This document shows positions 49,933 through 59,922 of a stretch of 64,000 nucleotides of DNA, piece by piece (position 1 is the first letter of the stretch; each line of letters opens with the position of its first letter). The translations under genes and the position numbers were made by a program. The notes beneath the pieces were generated by a model that saw only the letters and a program-made list of their open reading frames with translations, was not told the origin of the DNA and did not search any database. The DNA lies in contig CP038128.1 of the NCBI GenBank assembly GCA_004519485.1, positions 1,505,001 to 1,569,000 of the forward strand. Reading direction: 5' to 3'. Origin of the DNA: Nannochloropsis oceanica. Lineage: Eukaryota; Sar; Eustigmatophyceae; Eustigmatales; Monodopsidaceae.

Positions 49933-52667
49933 GGGCAGAGGGCGACGCGTCCTCTTCCTCCACCTCTACCCCCTCCGTCCCTCTTCCTCCCCTCCCAGGC
50001 ACCGCAGCCACGGCCACCGTTCCCGTCCCCCTCAAGAAGAGAATGGACGAGAGCATAGGCGACGAGTACCAGCGCATCGCGGCACAGAAGGCCCGGGGGG
50101 AACAGCGGCTGGCGGCCATGACCGCATCCAAGGAGCATGCACGCCGGAAGTTCCCACAGATGCGTCGTGTCTACACGGACTATCACTTGAAGGTGATGGT
50201 GGCCGGGGAGGCGGGCCATGGCAAGACCACGTACGTGCTGGCAAGGGAAGGAAGAAGGGAGGGACGGAGGGAGGGAGGGAGGGCAGGTATTGTTGCCGTT
50301 ATCGGGTCGGAGTTATCGGTGAGAAACATCATTTTCCTTCTTCCTCTCCCCGCTCCCCTCCTCCCCTCCTTTGCCAGCTTCATCAACAATATGTTTTCGT
50401 CCTATACGCAAGGGCGAGATGTGAAAGAGCCGCCTTTGCCTCATGACGGGAGCCGTACAAAGACGAGCGATTTCCTCGCGGACCCTTCGGGCCTGTGCAC
50501 GCGCTTCACGGTCACGAACGAGGAGGCCTTGGAACGAGTGCATTACACCATCCAGGACACGCCCGGTTTCGGAGACGACACAGATATCTGCCGGTCGATT
50601 GACATGATCCTGAACTACATCGATGACTGCAATCAGGTGGGGGGGGGGGAGATGGGGAGCTCCACGTCCCTCTCTCGTTATGCGCTTACTTCCTCGCAAC
50701 ACGTACTACTATACCCACAAGCACCCCTTCATCAAGTCCCTTCCTCCTTCCCTCCCTCCCTCCTAGACCTACCTGGAGGCCGAGAATGACACATCGCGCA
50801 TGCAACCCTTGGGACAGTGCCCTGGAGGCGACGCGCGCGTGGACGTGTGCTTGTACTTCTTGGCGGCCCATCGCCTCAAGTGGATCGATATCAGGTTCAT
50901 GCAGGTGAGGAGGGGGAGGGGGAGGGAGGAAGGGAGGGAGGGAGGGAGGAAAGTGAGGGCGGGCGGGCGTATAGTGGTGGTTGTGGACGGACGGCTGGCC
51001 CATGAGGTGTTTCTTCCTTTCGTACATCTCATCTCATGCCTAGTCCAACGCCCTCTTTTCCCTTTTCCTCTTCCTCCTTCCCTCCCTCCCTCCCTTCCTC
51101 CCTCCTTTCCCAGGCCATCTCGGCTAAGGTGGCGCTCATTCCCCTCCTGGCCAAGGCGGACAGCATGACAGCTGACGAGACCCTGGCCTTCCGGTCCTTA
51201 GTCCACAAGGAGTGCCTCAATCACAAGATCCGCCTCTTCGACTTCGGGCAGGAGGCGAAGCAGAGGGTGGGCATCCCTCCTGACCTGGTCGTGCCGCCCT
51301 TCGCCGTGGTGGCCTCCAATCAATTTGATGAGGTGCGTCGTCCCTCCCTCCCTCCCTCCCTCCCTCCCTCCCGCCTTCCCTCCGCTCTGTCCTTCTTCCT
51401 TAGCCCGGTACACTTACCCAGCACTCATTCGCCTTCCCTCCCTCCCTCCTTCTCTTCCTCCTTTCTCTTTCCCAGGTGAGGGGCAGTGGTTCCTTCTGGC
51501 CCGTGCGGGACTACCGTTGGGGCACCTGCGAGGCTTTCTCCACCGAACACTCTGACTGCACCTACCTTAAGAAACTACTCCTCGAGGTATGCCCCCGTCC
51601 ATCCCTCCCTCTTACGAAGCCCTCAGTCCTCTCTTTTTCGCGCACAAAGACATTGTTGAAACGTCTGATTCCTCCCTCCCGCCCTCCCGCCCTCTCTCCC
51701 TCCCGCCCCCCCAGGAGGGTTTTCACGACCTTCGGCAAGCGACGGACGAGCGGTACATGGTCTTTCGTCGTACCTTCTATCAGGCGGAGCGAGCAGCAGC
51801 AGCAGAAACAGCAGCCACGGACAAGCGGCGACGACAGCAGTGGATGTTGGTGTCCGCTTGCCTCCTAGGCCTGTGGATCGTCTCCTCCCTTGTCCGGACC
51901 ATCTCGGGGGGGGGAGGAGGGAGGTGGGAAGGGAGGGCGGGAGGCGAAGGAGCCGTGGAAGGGATGCAGTGGAATGTGACGCAGGCAGGAGGAGAGCGAG
52001 AAGGAAGAGGAGGAGGAGGCTTCAGCATTTGGGGTGGCAAGTCGCCTGCTGATGTAAGTGCGTTTTCCTACTATTCGTCCCCTTTCCCCTCTTCCTGCTC
52101 CTCGCACCCGCTCACTTCACCCTTCCCTCCCTCCCTCAGCTCCACGCCCTCTCGTCCCGCCTGGAGGAGAAGGAGGCAGCTCTGGTGTCGGCGGAGCACA
52201 AAATAGCCCTGCTCGTGAAGAGCGTCCATGAACTCGAGGAAACCACAGCCCGTCTGCTCACCCACAAGACCAAGGCCCAGCCCTCCCTCCCGTCCTCCCT
52301 CGCTTCCTCCTCGTTCCTGGAAGAGATGAGTGCCAAGAGCCTGAGCGAGATTACCGACCTTCTCGAGGCGCTCGGCTTCACCGGCGGAGGACTGCTCCAG
52401 TCCCGAAGCCCTTCCTCCCCCGCCACCTCCCCCCCTACCTCGGACTCGCAGAATGGGCGGGAGGGAGAGAAGGAAGGCGAGGCGACTTTACCTTCTTCTC
52501 CGGAGGCGCGCCAGCGCCACGCGTACAAGAAGAGGCAGAAAGGGAGGGGAGGCAAAGAGGGTGGGAAGGCGGGATGTGCGGTGATGCGGTGGTGGGAGGG
52601 CGTTGGTCAGTACCACGGAGACTATCTGCAGGAAGGATGGAGGCGCTTTGGCCGGTGGTTTTCGTAG
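49494..52667 (+). CDS. Septin-family GTPase with a transmembrane segment, 735 aa
   Basis: Eight exons: 49494-49650, 49774-50230, 50378-50636, 50767-50904, 51114-51332, 51476-51586, 51715-52053 and 52140-52667, all in phase. Septins are filament-forming GTPases of the cortex and membranes. The N-terminus (1-180) is Gln- and Ser-rich with a CAG-coded poly-Gln run. The GTPase has a G1 loop GEAGHGKT (split by intron 2), DTPGFGDD as G3, and AKAD as G4. The septin-unique element is recognisable in SFWPVRDYRWGTCEAFSTEH with YLKKLLLE after it. A hydrophobic stretch at about 490-510 (WMLVSACLLGLWIVSSLV) can span a membrane. A coiled coil follows (LHALSSRLEEKEAALVSAEH), then a basic tail. Opisthokont septins normally lack a membrane helix here, so this one is probably membrane-anchored. 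Confidence 0.88.
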
Positions 52668-53401
52668 GGAGGGAGGGCTTTAGGGTGGGAAGAAGGGCTT
52701 TGAAGGAGGGGGGGAGGTTGTTGATGTGGAACGAGGTGTTGATTTGAGAAGCATTTGGGATCCGGAGCGGTGTGTGTGTATGCGAGAAGATCCTACGATG
52801 AGGATTTAAGAGAAGGAGGAGGTTAAGAGAAGGAGGAGGAAGCAAAGATTTCTGCCGTTTTGTGGCGTTGGGGGATGAGGGTCCTCGAGAGAGGGAGGGA
52901 CGACGAGCCTGACGAGAAGGGGGTTGTGAGGAAAGACCCTACGGGGGAAAGAAGAAGAAGAAGAAGAAGAAGAAGAAGAAAACGATGAAGGAGAAGAGAA
53001 AGAAAGTAGATGAAAAAGAAGAAAAAATGATGACGATGAAAAAGAAGAAGGATGCATAGAAGAAGGATACATAGGACGAGAAGAAGAAGAAGTAGAGGAA
53101 GAAGAAGAGGAGAAGGAGGAAGAAGAAGAAGAAAAAGAAGAAGAGGAAGAAGAGAAAAAAGAAGAGAAGAAGAAGATGATGAAGAAGAAAAAGAAGAAGT
53201 AGAAGAATAAGGACCGTTCGCGCCCCAAATCTCTCAATAAGCTTCTAAGCGCAATCATTTCACTTCCCATTTCGGGTTCATCACGTGCCACAGTTCCCAA
53301 TCTATATCCATATCTATATCCATTCTGGAATGGAAGAGAAATCTAAGACCCAGCCATCAGCCCATCATGAGTCTCATCTCCTCCCTCCGTCCCTCCCTCC
53401 C
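52668..53401. repeat. Convergent spacer with (GAA)n-rich tract
   Basis: Between the 3' ends of the septin gene (+) and the MOCS3 gene (-). About 52940-53215 is dominated by GAA/GAAGAT repeats. No gene. Confidence 0.85.
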
Positions 53402-55882
53402 TCAGTAGATGGGAAAATCCCGGTCCACCTCCTCTTTCCACTTGACCAGCCCTCCCCTCACATTCCAAACCTTACCCCACCCCCTTTCCACAAGCACGCG
53501 CGTCGCCTCCCTCGACAAGATGCCTCGTCGGCACATGACATACACCGCCAGATCCTTACCTAGCATTCCAACATCCCTCCCTCCCTCCCTCTGTTCCCCG
53601 CCCTCTTTGGTTGCGGAGAGACTTCCCTCGCCCCCCCTCTCCCATAGGCCCTCCTGAGGGAGGGAGGAAGGGAAGGAGGAAAACGGGATGTTGACGGCAC
53701 CGGGCAAGGAGCAGATGGCGAATTGATGAGGCTCGCGCACGTCCAGGATAAAGAGGGGAACGCCGGCTTGGCGGAGGGAGGCCAAAGTCTAAGGAAAAGG
53801 GGAGAGGAAGGAGGAAGGGAGGAAGGGAGGGAGGCCGGGGTGATGGAAGAGTGTGTGGATTGGAATTTGAGGTACGGACACTGTGTTGCTCCCTTCCTCC
53901 CTCCCTCCCTCCCTCCCTCCCTCCCTCCCTTTCCTTCCCCCCCTCATTCCTCCTCACCTGACAAGTGACCTCGTGTTCGGGGGGAAGCAGGGAGGAGGGA
54001 GGGAGGGAGGGAGGGCAGGAAGGGCCTGGACCTCGGAGGCCGTGGGCGTCCGCCCAGGCCGCACATGCCGAAAGGGAGAGGAGCTGGCCCGAGCAGAGGG
54101 GGCAGGAAGGGAGGGAGGAGGGGGGAAGGGAGAGGGGGAGGAAGGGGGAGGTGGGGGAGGTAGCATCGTAGAGGAGGAGACGGGTGGAGAGGGGAGGGAG
54201 GGAGGGAGTGTCGGCCAGGAGTTTCAGTACCTCCATGACCTGAGGGAGGGAGGGAGGGAGGGAGGAAGGGAGGGAGAGGGTGGACTTGTAAAAAAGGAGC
54301 CAGAGGTTTTAAGAAATGGGAAAGGAAAGAGAATAGAAAGAGAGAGAGAGAGAGAAGGAAAAGGAAGGAGTAGGGGAAGGAGAGAGGGAAGGAGGGAGGG
54401 AAGAAGGGAGGTACCTGCAGGCAGCCAATGATGCCGGGCACCACGCCCAAGACTCCATTTTCGCTGCAGCTTCCAGAGGCCGCTGGAGGAGGAATGTGGG
54501 TTGAAATGGAGGGAGGGAGAGAGGCGAAGGCAGAGAGGAATAAAGAGAGGAATAAAGAGAGGAATAAAGAGAGGAATACAGGGAGGGAGGAAGGGAGGGA
54601 GGGAGGGAGGGGCACCTAAATAATGGACTCCATACATCGACCTTTATCTGAAGCTGGTCGCCGCCTGTTGACAAACTGACGTACCTGCCAAGGGCTTGGG
54701 ATATAGACACCGGTAGCATGGTCCTCTCTTCAACTTCTGTTCTCCCTGTCCTCCTCCTCCCCTGCGTCCTCCTCCTCCTTCCCCTTCTCCTCCCCCCCCC
54801 CCCCTTCCTCCTCTTCCACCTTTCCCACGTCCTGCTTCTTGCCCCAACGGCTCGTAGTCAAAGACTGTCACCTGTCCCTCCAAGCCCAGAGCTGCCCCGG
54901 ACACCAGCGCCGACGGCCTCCCCCTCCTCCCCCTCCTCCTCCTTCCCTCCTTCCCTTCCTCCCTCCCTCCCTCACCCTCCCCCTGGCCCAGCCAACAGGC
55001 ATCATTGAGTAAATATCTCGTACGGGGATTATCGCTAGCGTCCACCACAACCTCCCACCCTTGCAGCAGCCCCTCCACGTTGTCCCATCCCACCTCCTCC
55101 TCATACACACACACCTCCACCTGGCTATTCAGGGCCCGGACACTTTCTGCGGCAGACCAGGCTTTCCTCCCGCCCTCCCTTGCCTCGGTGTGGATGACCT
55201 GTCGGTGGAGATTGCTGCGTTCGACCCCATCGAAGTCGACAATTCCCAAACGGCCTACGCCGGCCCCAGCTAGGTAAAGGAGGACGGCCGAGCCCAGCCC
55301 GCCTTGTCGACAGAGGGAAGAAGGAGGGCAAGAGAAACAGTATGAATAGATAGTTGATATCATCGCGGTAAGAGAATGCATGAAGAGAGGGAGGGCAGAG
55401 CTGAAAGGGGAGGGAGGAGGAAAGGGAGACACATACCGGCACCGACGACAAGCACAGAGGACGACAAAAGGTTTCGCTGCCCTTGCACGCCAAAGGATGG
55501 GAGGAGCAGCTGCCGAGAGTAGCGGGTGATGTGTTCAGAAGTGAGCTGGTGGACAGGCGGGAGAGGGGGGAGAGGGACGGAGGAGGAACAGGAAAGGGGA
55601 GTAGATGGAGTTTTTTTTCGCTGCTGCTGCTGCTGCTGCTGCGATTGTTGTCGTTGATGTTGTTGCTGCAGCTGCTGGAGCTGTTCCTTGAGACGTAAAT
55701 TTTCCTCGAGGAGCGCTTCATAGGACAGTGCTGGGGGGGGATTCTGCTGTCAAGGCGGAGAGGGAGCAGAGTGAGGGAGGGGAGGCAAGTCCGTTTGGGA
55801 GGGAGGGAGGGTACGAGGCCAACATCCTTAAACTCACCTCGAGCTCTGCCGTTCGGGCAGCTTGGCCTCCAGTAGCTGTCAT
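53402..55882 (-). CDS. MOCS3: MOCS3/UBA4: E1-like adenylyltransferase with rhodanese domain, about 555 aa
   Basis: Minus-strand exons: 55882-55838, 55704-55437, 55302-54685, 54482-54415, 54239-53958 and 53788-53402. Exons 2-6 are well supported; exon 1 ([15 protein letters not shown]) is tentative because the nearer CCCCCCAG acceptor breaks the frame. The protein activates sulfur-carrier proteins (MOCS2A, URM1) by adenylation and sulfur transfer, for molybdopterin synthesis and tRNA thiolation. Visible are [18 protein letters not shown], the nucleotide loop [43 protein letters not shown], zinc cysteines CYRC and CPLC, and the catalytic-Cys block [22 protein letters not shown]-terminal rhodanese domain follows ([20 protein letters not shown]; active-site loop [21 protein letters not shown]). 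Gly/Arg/Glu-rich inserts lengthen the E1 domain. Confidence 0.9.
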
Positions 55883-56114
55883 ATTTCTCCCTCTTTGTCC
55901 ACAGCCAGTGGTCTCTGTGGGTTGTGGGTGTGGGAAGCGTCATATAGTGCAACAAGGAGATGTCGACCTCCTGGCCCACGGCTTGATGGAGATGACGAAC
56001 GTGTCTGTGATCTGTGGTGTCTCTTCGCCTGCCTTCGTACCTCACACCCTACCTCTCACAGTGACTAACTCAGGCATCACAAGGAAGCAAGCGAGTCAGC
56101 CACCAGCCTAACTA
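55883..56114. promoter_or_regulatory. Short divergent intergenic region (MOCS3 / NKAP)
   Basis: 232 bp separate the two start codons, so both genes probably share a compact bidirectional promoter. No specific element identified. Confidence 0.4.
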
Positions 56115-57044
56115 ATGCCGCGGTCTTCTTCACGTTCTCCGCCACGCGAAAATCTGAAGCGGAAGGAGAGAGGCGCTTCCCCAACAATGCCATCGAGCCG
56201 AGAAGCACCTCGTGACGGCCGCGATGAACGACGAAGAGACAGGAGCGGCAGCGGGGGGAGGGAACGTCGGGGAGGGAGGGGAAGCAGGAGTAATAGTCCA
56301 CCGTATCGACGTCGCTTATCCCGCTCTCGCTCTCGATCTCCACCTACCCGTCGGCAGCTAGAGCGGATGCGGGAGGAGCGTGAGAAGGAGAGGGAACGAG
56401 GAGGAGATAGAGGAGATAAAGGGGACAGGGAGAGAAGGAGGGATGAGGGAAGAGATATGGAAAGAGAGAGGGACCGCCGTCCTTCCCCTCCTTCCGATTC
56501 GTACGGGCGCTACGGTGAACGAGGTAGGGATGGCAGTGGAGGAGGACGGGTTGAAGGAGAGGAGAGGAGAGGAAGAGGAGGAAGTCGCTGGGAAAGAGGA
56601 GGAGGAGGAGGAGGAGGAGACGAGTCATGGGGTCGGAATGGTGGTGGTGGAGGAGGAAGCGCAGCAAGGGGGAATGATACCTCTTTGCCAGGTGAGACTT
56701 ATGAGGAGATGCGGCTGCGGAAAAGGAGGGAATTGAGTGAGACTTCTACGGCGGCTCAAGATATCTGGGCCCGGTCGCCTACGCCGCCTGCAGTGAGGGG
56801 AAAGAAGATGGGTCAATGTCGAAGGGAAGGCGGTGGAGGGAGGAAGAAGAAAGAGGACATTATGGCGGTGAAGAGCGGAAAGAGGAAGAAGAGGAAGGAG
56901 GAGGTGAATTCCAAGCGCAAGGATAAAGGCCAGGGCTCCAATAATAGGAGGAAGAAGAAAAAGGCCCGTAGACCCTCTCCCCCCTCCTCATCCTCCTCCT
57001 CGTCCTCCTCTTCCTCGTCAGATAGCAGTAACAGCAGTAGCAGT

Positions 57045-57100
<56 letters not shown>

Positions 57101-58654
57101 TAGCAGCAGCAGTAGTAGTAGTACTAGTAGTAGTAGTGAAAGTGAGGATGAGGAAGAGAGGCAACAGGCGGCACGCCGACGAGAGAAAAGGGAAAATTCT
57201 CAGACCAGCACAGCAGCTGCCACCGTGGCTGCAGCTGCTGGTGCCGAGGCAGAGGGAGAGGAGGGAAGGAGGGGGAAGGAGCCGGAGGAGGGGGAGGGGG
57301 AGAGCATGGATGAGACGGACCGTGCGGAGGCGGCTCGTTTCAAGGCTCAAGTGCAAGGTGGAGGAGGGCGGTACGTGGCTTCTTGCCTTCCCTCGTTCCC
57401 TCTCTCCTCCACTCTCTCCCTCTTTTCCTCCTACCGCTCTCGCCAAAATCTGAGTGTCATTTCAACCACACCCCTGCCCCCTCCGTCCCTCCCTCCATCC
57501 TTCCATCCTTCCCTCCCTTTTTCCCTGCCCCCTGCCCAACCACACCGACAGCGACGACAGCAGCGACGAGGACGACGATATGGGCCCACGGCCGTTGGAA
57601 GACGACCTGGAGGGGGGAAGAGAGGGCGGGAGGTCTAGAAACTTCGGCGGTGCGCTCATGCCAGGCGAGGTAAGTGGAAAAGGAGGGAGGGAGGGAAGGC
57701 AGGGGGGAGGGAGGGCAGTGGAGAGGGAACCGCTCGTTTGTATGAAAATCGCCGTGTCCGTGCCCTTACTTATCCCTCCCTCCCCCCTTCCCCCTCTTCC
57801 TCCTCCTCTGTCGGGGCAAAGCCATGGCGGATTATATGAAGGAGAACATGCGCATTTTTACTGTATCCCTACCCCTACTGACCTTTCCCTTCCCTCCCTC
57901 CCTCCATCCTTCCCTTCTCCCTCCCTCCCTCCCTCTCTCCCTCCCTCCTTCCCTCTTCTTGCCCCAGGGCGAAGCCATTGCCCAGTACGCGGAGAAGAAC
58001 ATGCGCATTCCCCGACGAGGCGAGGTCGGGTGGCAGGGGGAGGAGATCGAGAGGCTCGAGGAACTGGGATATGTCATGAGCGGTAGGAACAAGGAGGGAG
58101 GGAGGGAGGGAGGGAGGGAGGGAGGGAGGGCGCGGTCTATCCTCCACATCGCTCACTTACTTACTCGTTGTGATGTTTCGCACCATGCGCATTGGAATGA
58201 CAGGGAATCGGCACAAGCGGATGAATGCCATTCGAATCCGGAAGGAGAATCAGGTAGGGAGGGACATGCGTCTGTCTGTCGGCGTTAACGCCTTGCTGAT
58301 ACTCCTTCCTTCGCTCACGTCCTTTTCTCTCTGTATTCGATGGATTCCTGTGTGCTTGTTTGTCCTCTGTCCTCGTCTCCCTTCGCTACCACGCTTTTTT
58401 CCCAGTGCTTGACCTTCCTTTTCTTCCTTTCCCTCTCTTCTTCCCTCCCTCTCTCGGTTCCTTCTCACTCCTAGGTCTACACCGCCCTGGAAAAAAAAGC
58501 CCTGGCGCTCATACAGCTGGAGGAGAACAAACAAAAGGAAGCCACCCTCCTGGCCAATTTCAAGCAGGCGCTGGAGCAGCGCAAGGCGAAGGGGGTGGAA
58601 GTGGCCGGGGAAGGTGGAGAAGAAGGTGGAGGTGGGGGCAAGCTGGAGGCTTAG
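56115..58654 (+). CDS. NKAP: NKAP-family nuclear protein, 572 aa
   Basis: Five exons: 56115-57370, 57552-57669, 57968-58082, 58204-58253 and 58475-58654. All are in phase; the first donor is CG|GTACGT. NKAP proteins are nuclear, bind RNA and spliceosomal or repressor complexes, and end in a conserved SynMuv-C domain. The N-terminal half is an RS/RE-rich low-complexity region (RRRLSRSRSRSPP). It is followed by YEEMRLRKRRELSE and IWARSPTPP, like the family YRLKQRE...VWG-SP block, then Lys-rich and poly-Ser segments coded by AGC repeats. The C-terminal domain is well conserved: GEAIAQYAEKNMRIPRRGEV, ERLEELGYVMSG, NRHKRMNAIRIRKENQVYTA and LANFKQALEQRKAKG. A Gly-rich tail ends at GGGKLEA. Confidence 0.88.
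57822..57863 (+). pseudogene. Decayed duplicate of an NKAP exon start
   Basis: Inside the intron before NKAP exon 3, GGCAAAGCCATGGCGGATTA onward encodes GKAMADYMKENMRIF. This parallels GEAIAQYAEKNMRIP at the start of the real exon (57968). The AG acceptor is replaced by GG and the resemblance ends after about 42 bp. It looks like a decayed tandem exon duplication. Confidence 0.65.
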
Positions 58655-59922
58655 AGAAACGGCTGCTTTGTCCACCGCGACGACAAGGGTAAGAACTAGT
58701 AGGCTGAAGATCGCAAAACCATTAAAAAGAAAGAAAGAGAAACATTGCGGTGCTTGTTTGAGCGGTTGATGATGATAAAATCTATCTCATGCAGGTTGCC
58801 TTGAATGGGCGTCGCGGTGGGCGTAGCATGACCTGACTTTTTTCTTTTGACTGCATATCCTGAGAGGGCTCTCTATGGCACGTGCCGAAGTAGGCCGACA
58901 CTTTACTGTGCTGAGCATCACACCCCCACAGACAGGGCGCTCATATCTTGTGCCCTGGGCCATTTCGTGGCGTATGTGGCTCTTGCACATTTATGTCTGT
59001 CCTCGATGTAGATGGACATGACTTACAATTGCATTGCGAAGATGGATGGAAGAAGAAAGAAGATCGCGCGCCGCCCTCGTCTCAACCTCCCCCTCATGCC
59101 TTTGGGCTGTTCGTGCATTTCCCTCCCCTCTCTTTCTCTCCGTGACCCGCTCTGAACCAAGACTCTCTACTCATAGATCTGGAATCTTACGAAGGGTTTG
59201 ATAGTGGTGCAGCTCAACATGAGAACGAGGTCTCTCCCAATCAGGAACCATTTCGTGCCTTTCCCCCTTCGGCACGAAGTTCCGTTGCGCGGAGCGAGAG
59301 CGACAGCAGGCAGCATGCCTGCCATGTCAAGCTGCACTTTGACACCCCCCAACTACTCACCACGGGACACATTACGCACACTAGGAAGATTCCAGTGTGA
59401 AGAAACGACCATGAATCCTCCCTCATTATACTTACCATGATGCAAATTTAGAGGAGATGCCTGGGACCTATTTGCTCCATAGTGTTCACTAATTTATCGT
59501 GGACTTCAGAAGCCGCGGCTCACCGAAACGATGAGCCGCCATGACTGTCCACGAGGTGGTGTCACCCATGTGCGGTACTAGTTACCACACGAGCCTCACA
59601 ATGAACGAACGACACAATCACAGACACAGATACAAACAAAGGCACAGACACAGACACAGATATATACACAGATAGAGATACACACAGATGCAGACAATGG
59701 CATGGGCACACACAAGCATAAACCTACACACTAACACTCAAACACAAACACACACACACTCACTGCACGCGGGCTTTCGTTCACCATCTCAATTCTACAG
59801 TGCAATTGAGGGCAAATTGGTAAGCCGCTGCCACCTGCCAGTATTCAACAAGAAAGGAGACCCGAAGCCGCTGTTTTCGCAGGCCATACCGCCTTTGTGT
59901 CGGCCTTACAGATCGCGTTGCG
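58655..59922. repeat. Intergenic with CACAGA-type repeat
   Basis: About 1.27 kb. A patchy CACAGA/CACACA repeat lies at about 59620-59765. No gene with domain support. Confidence 0.6.
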
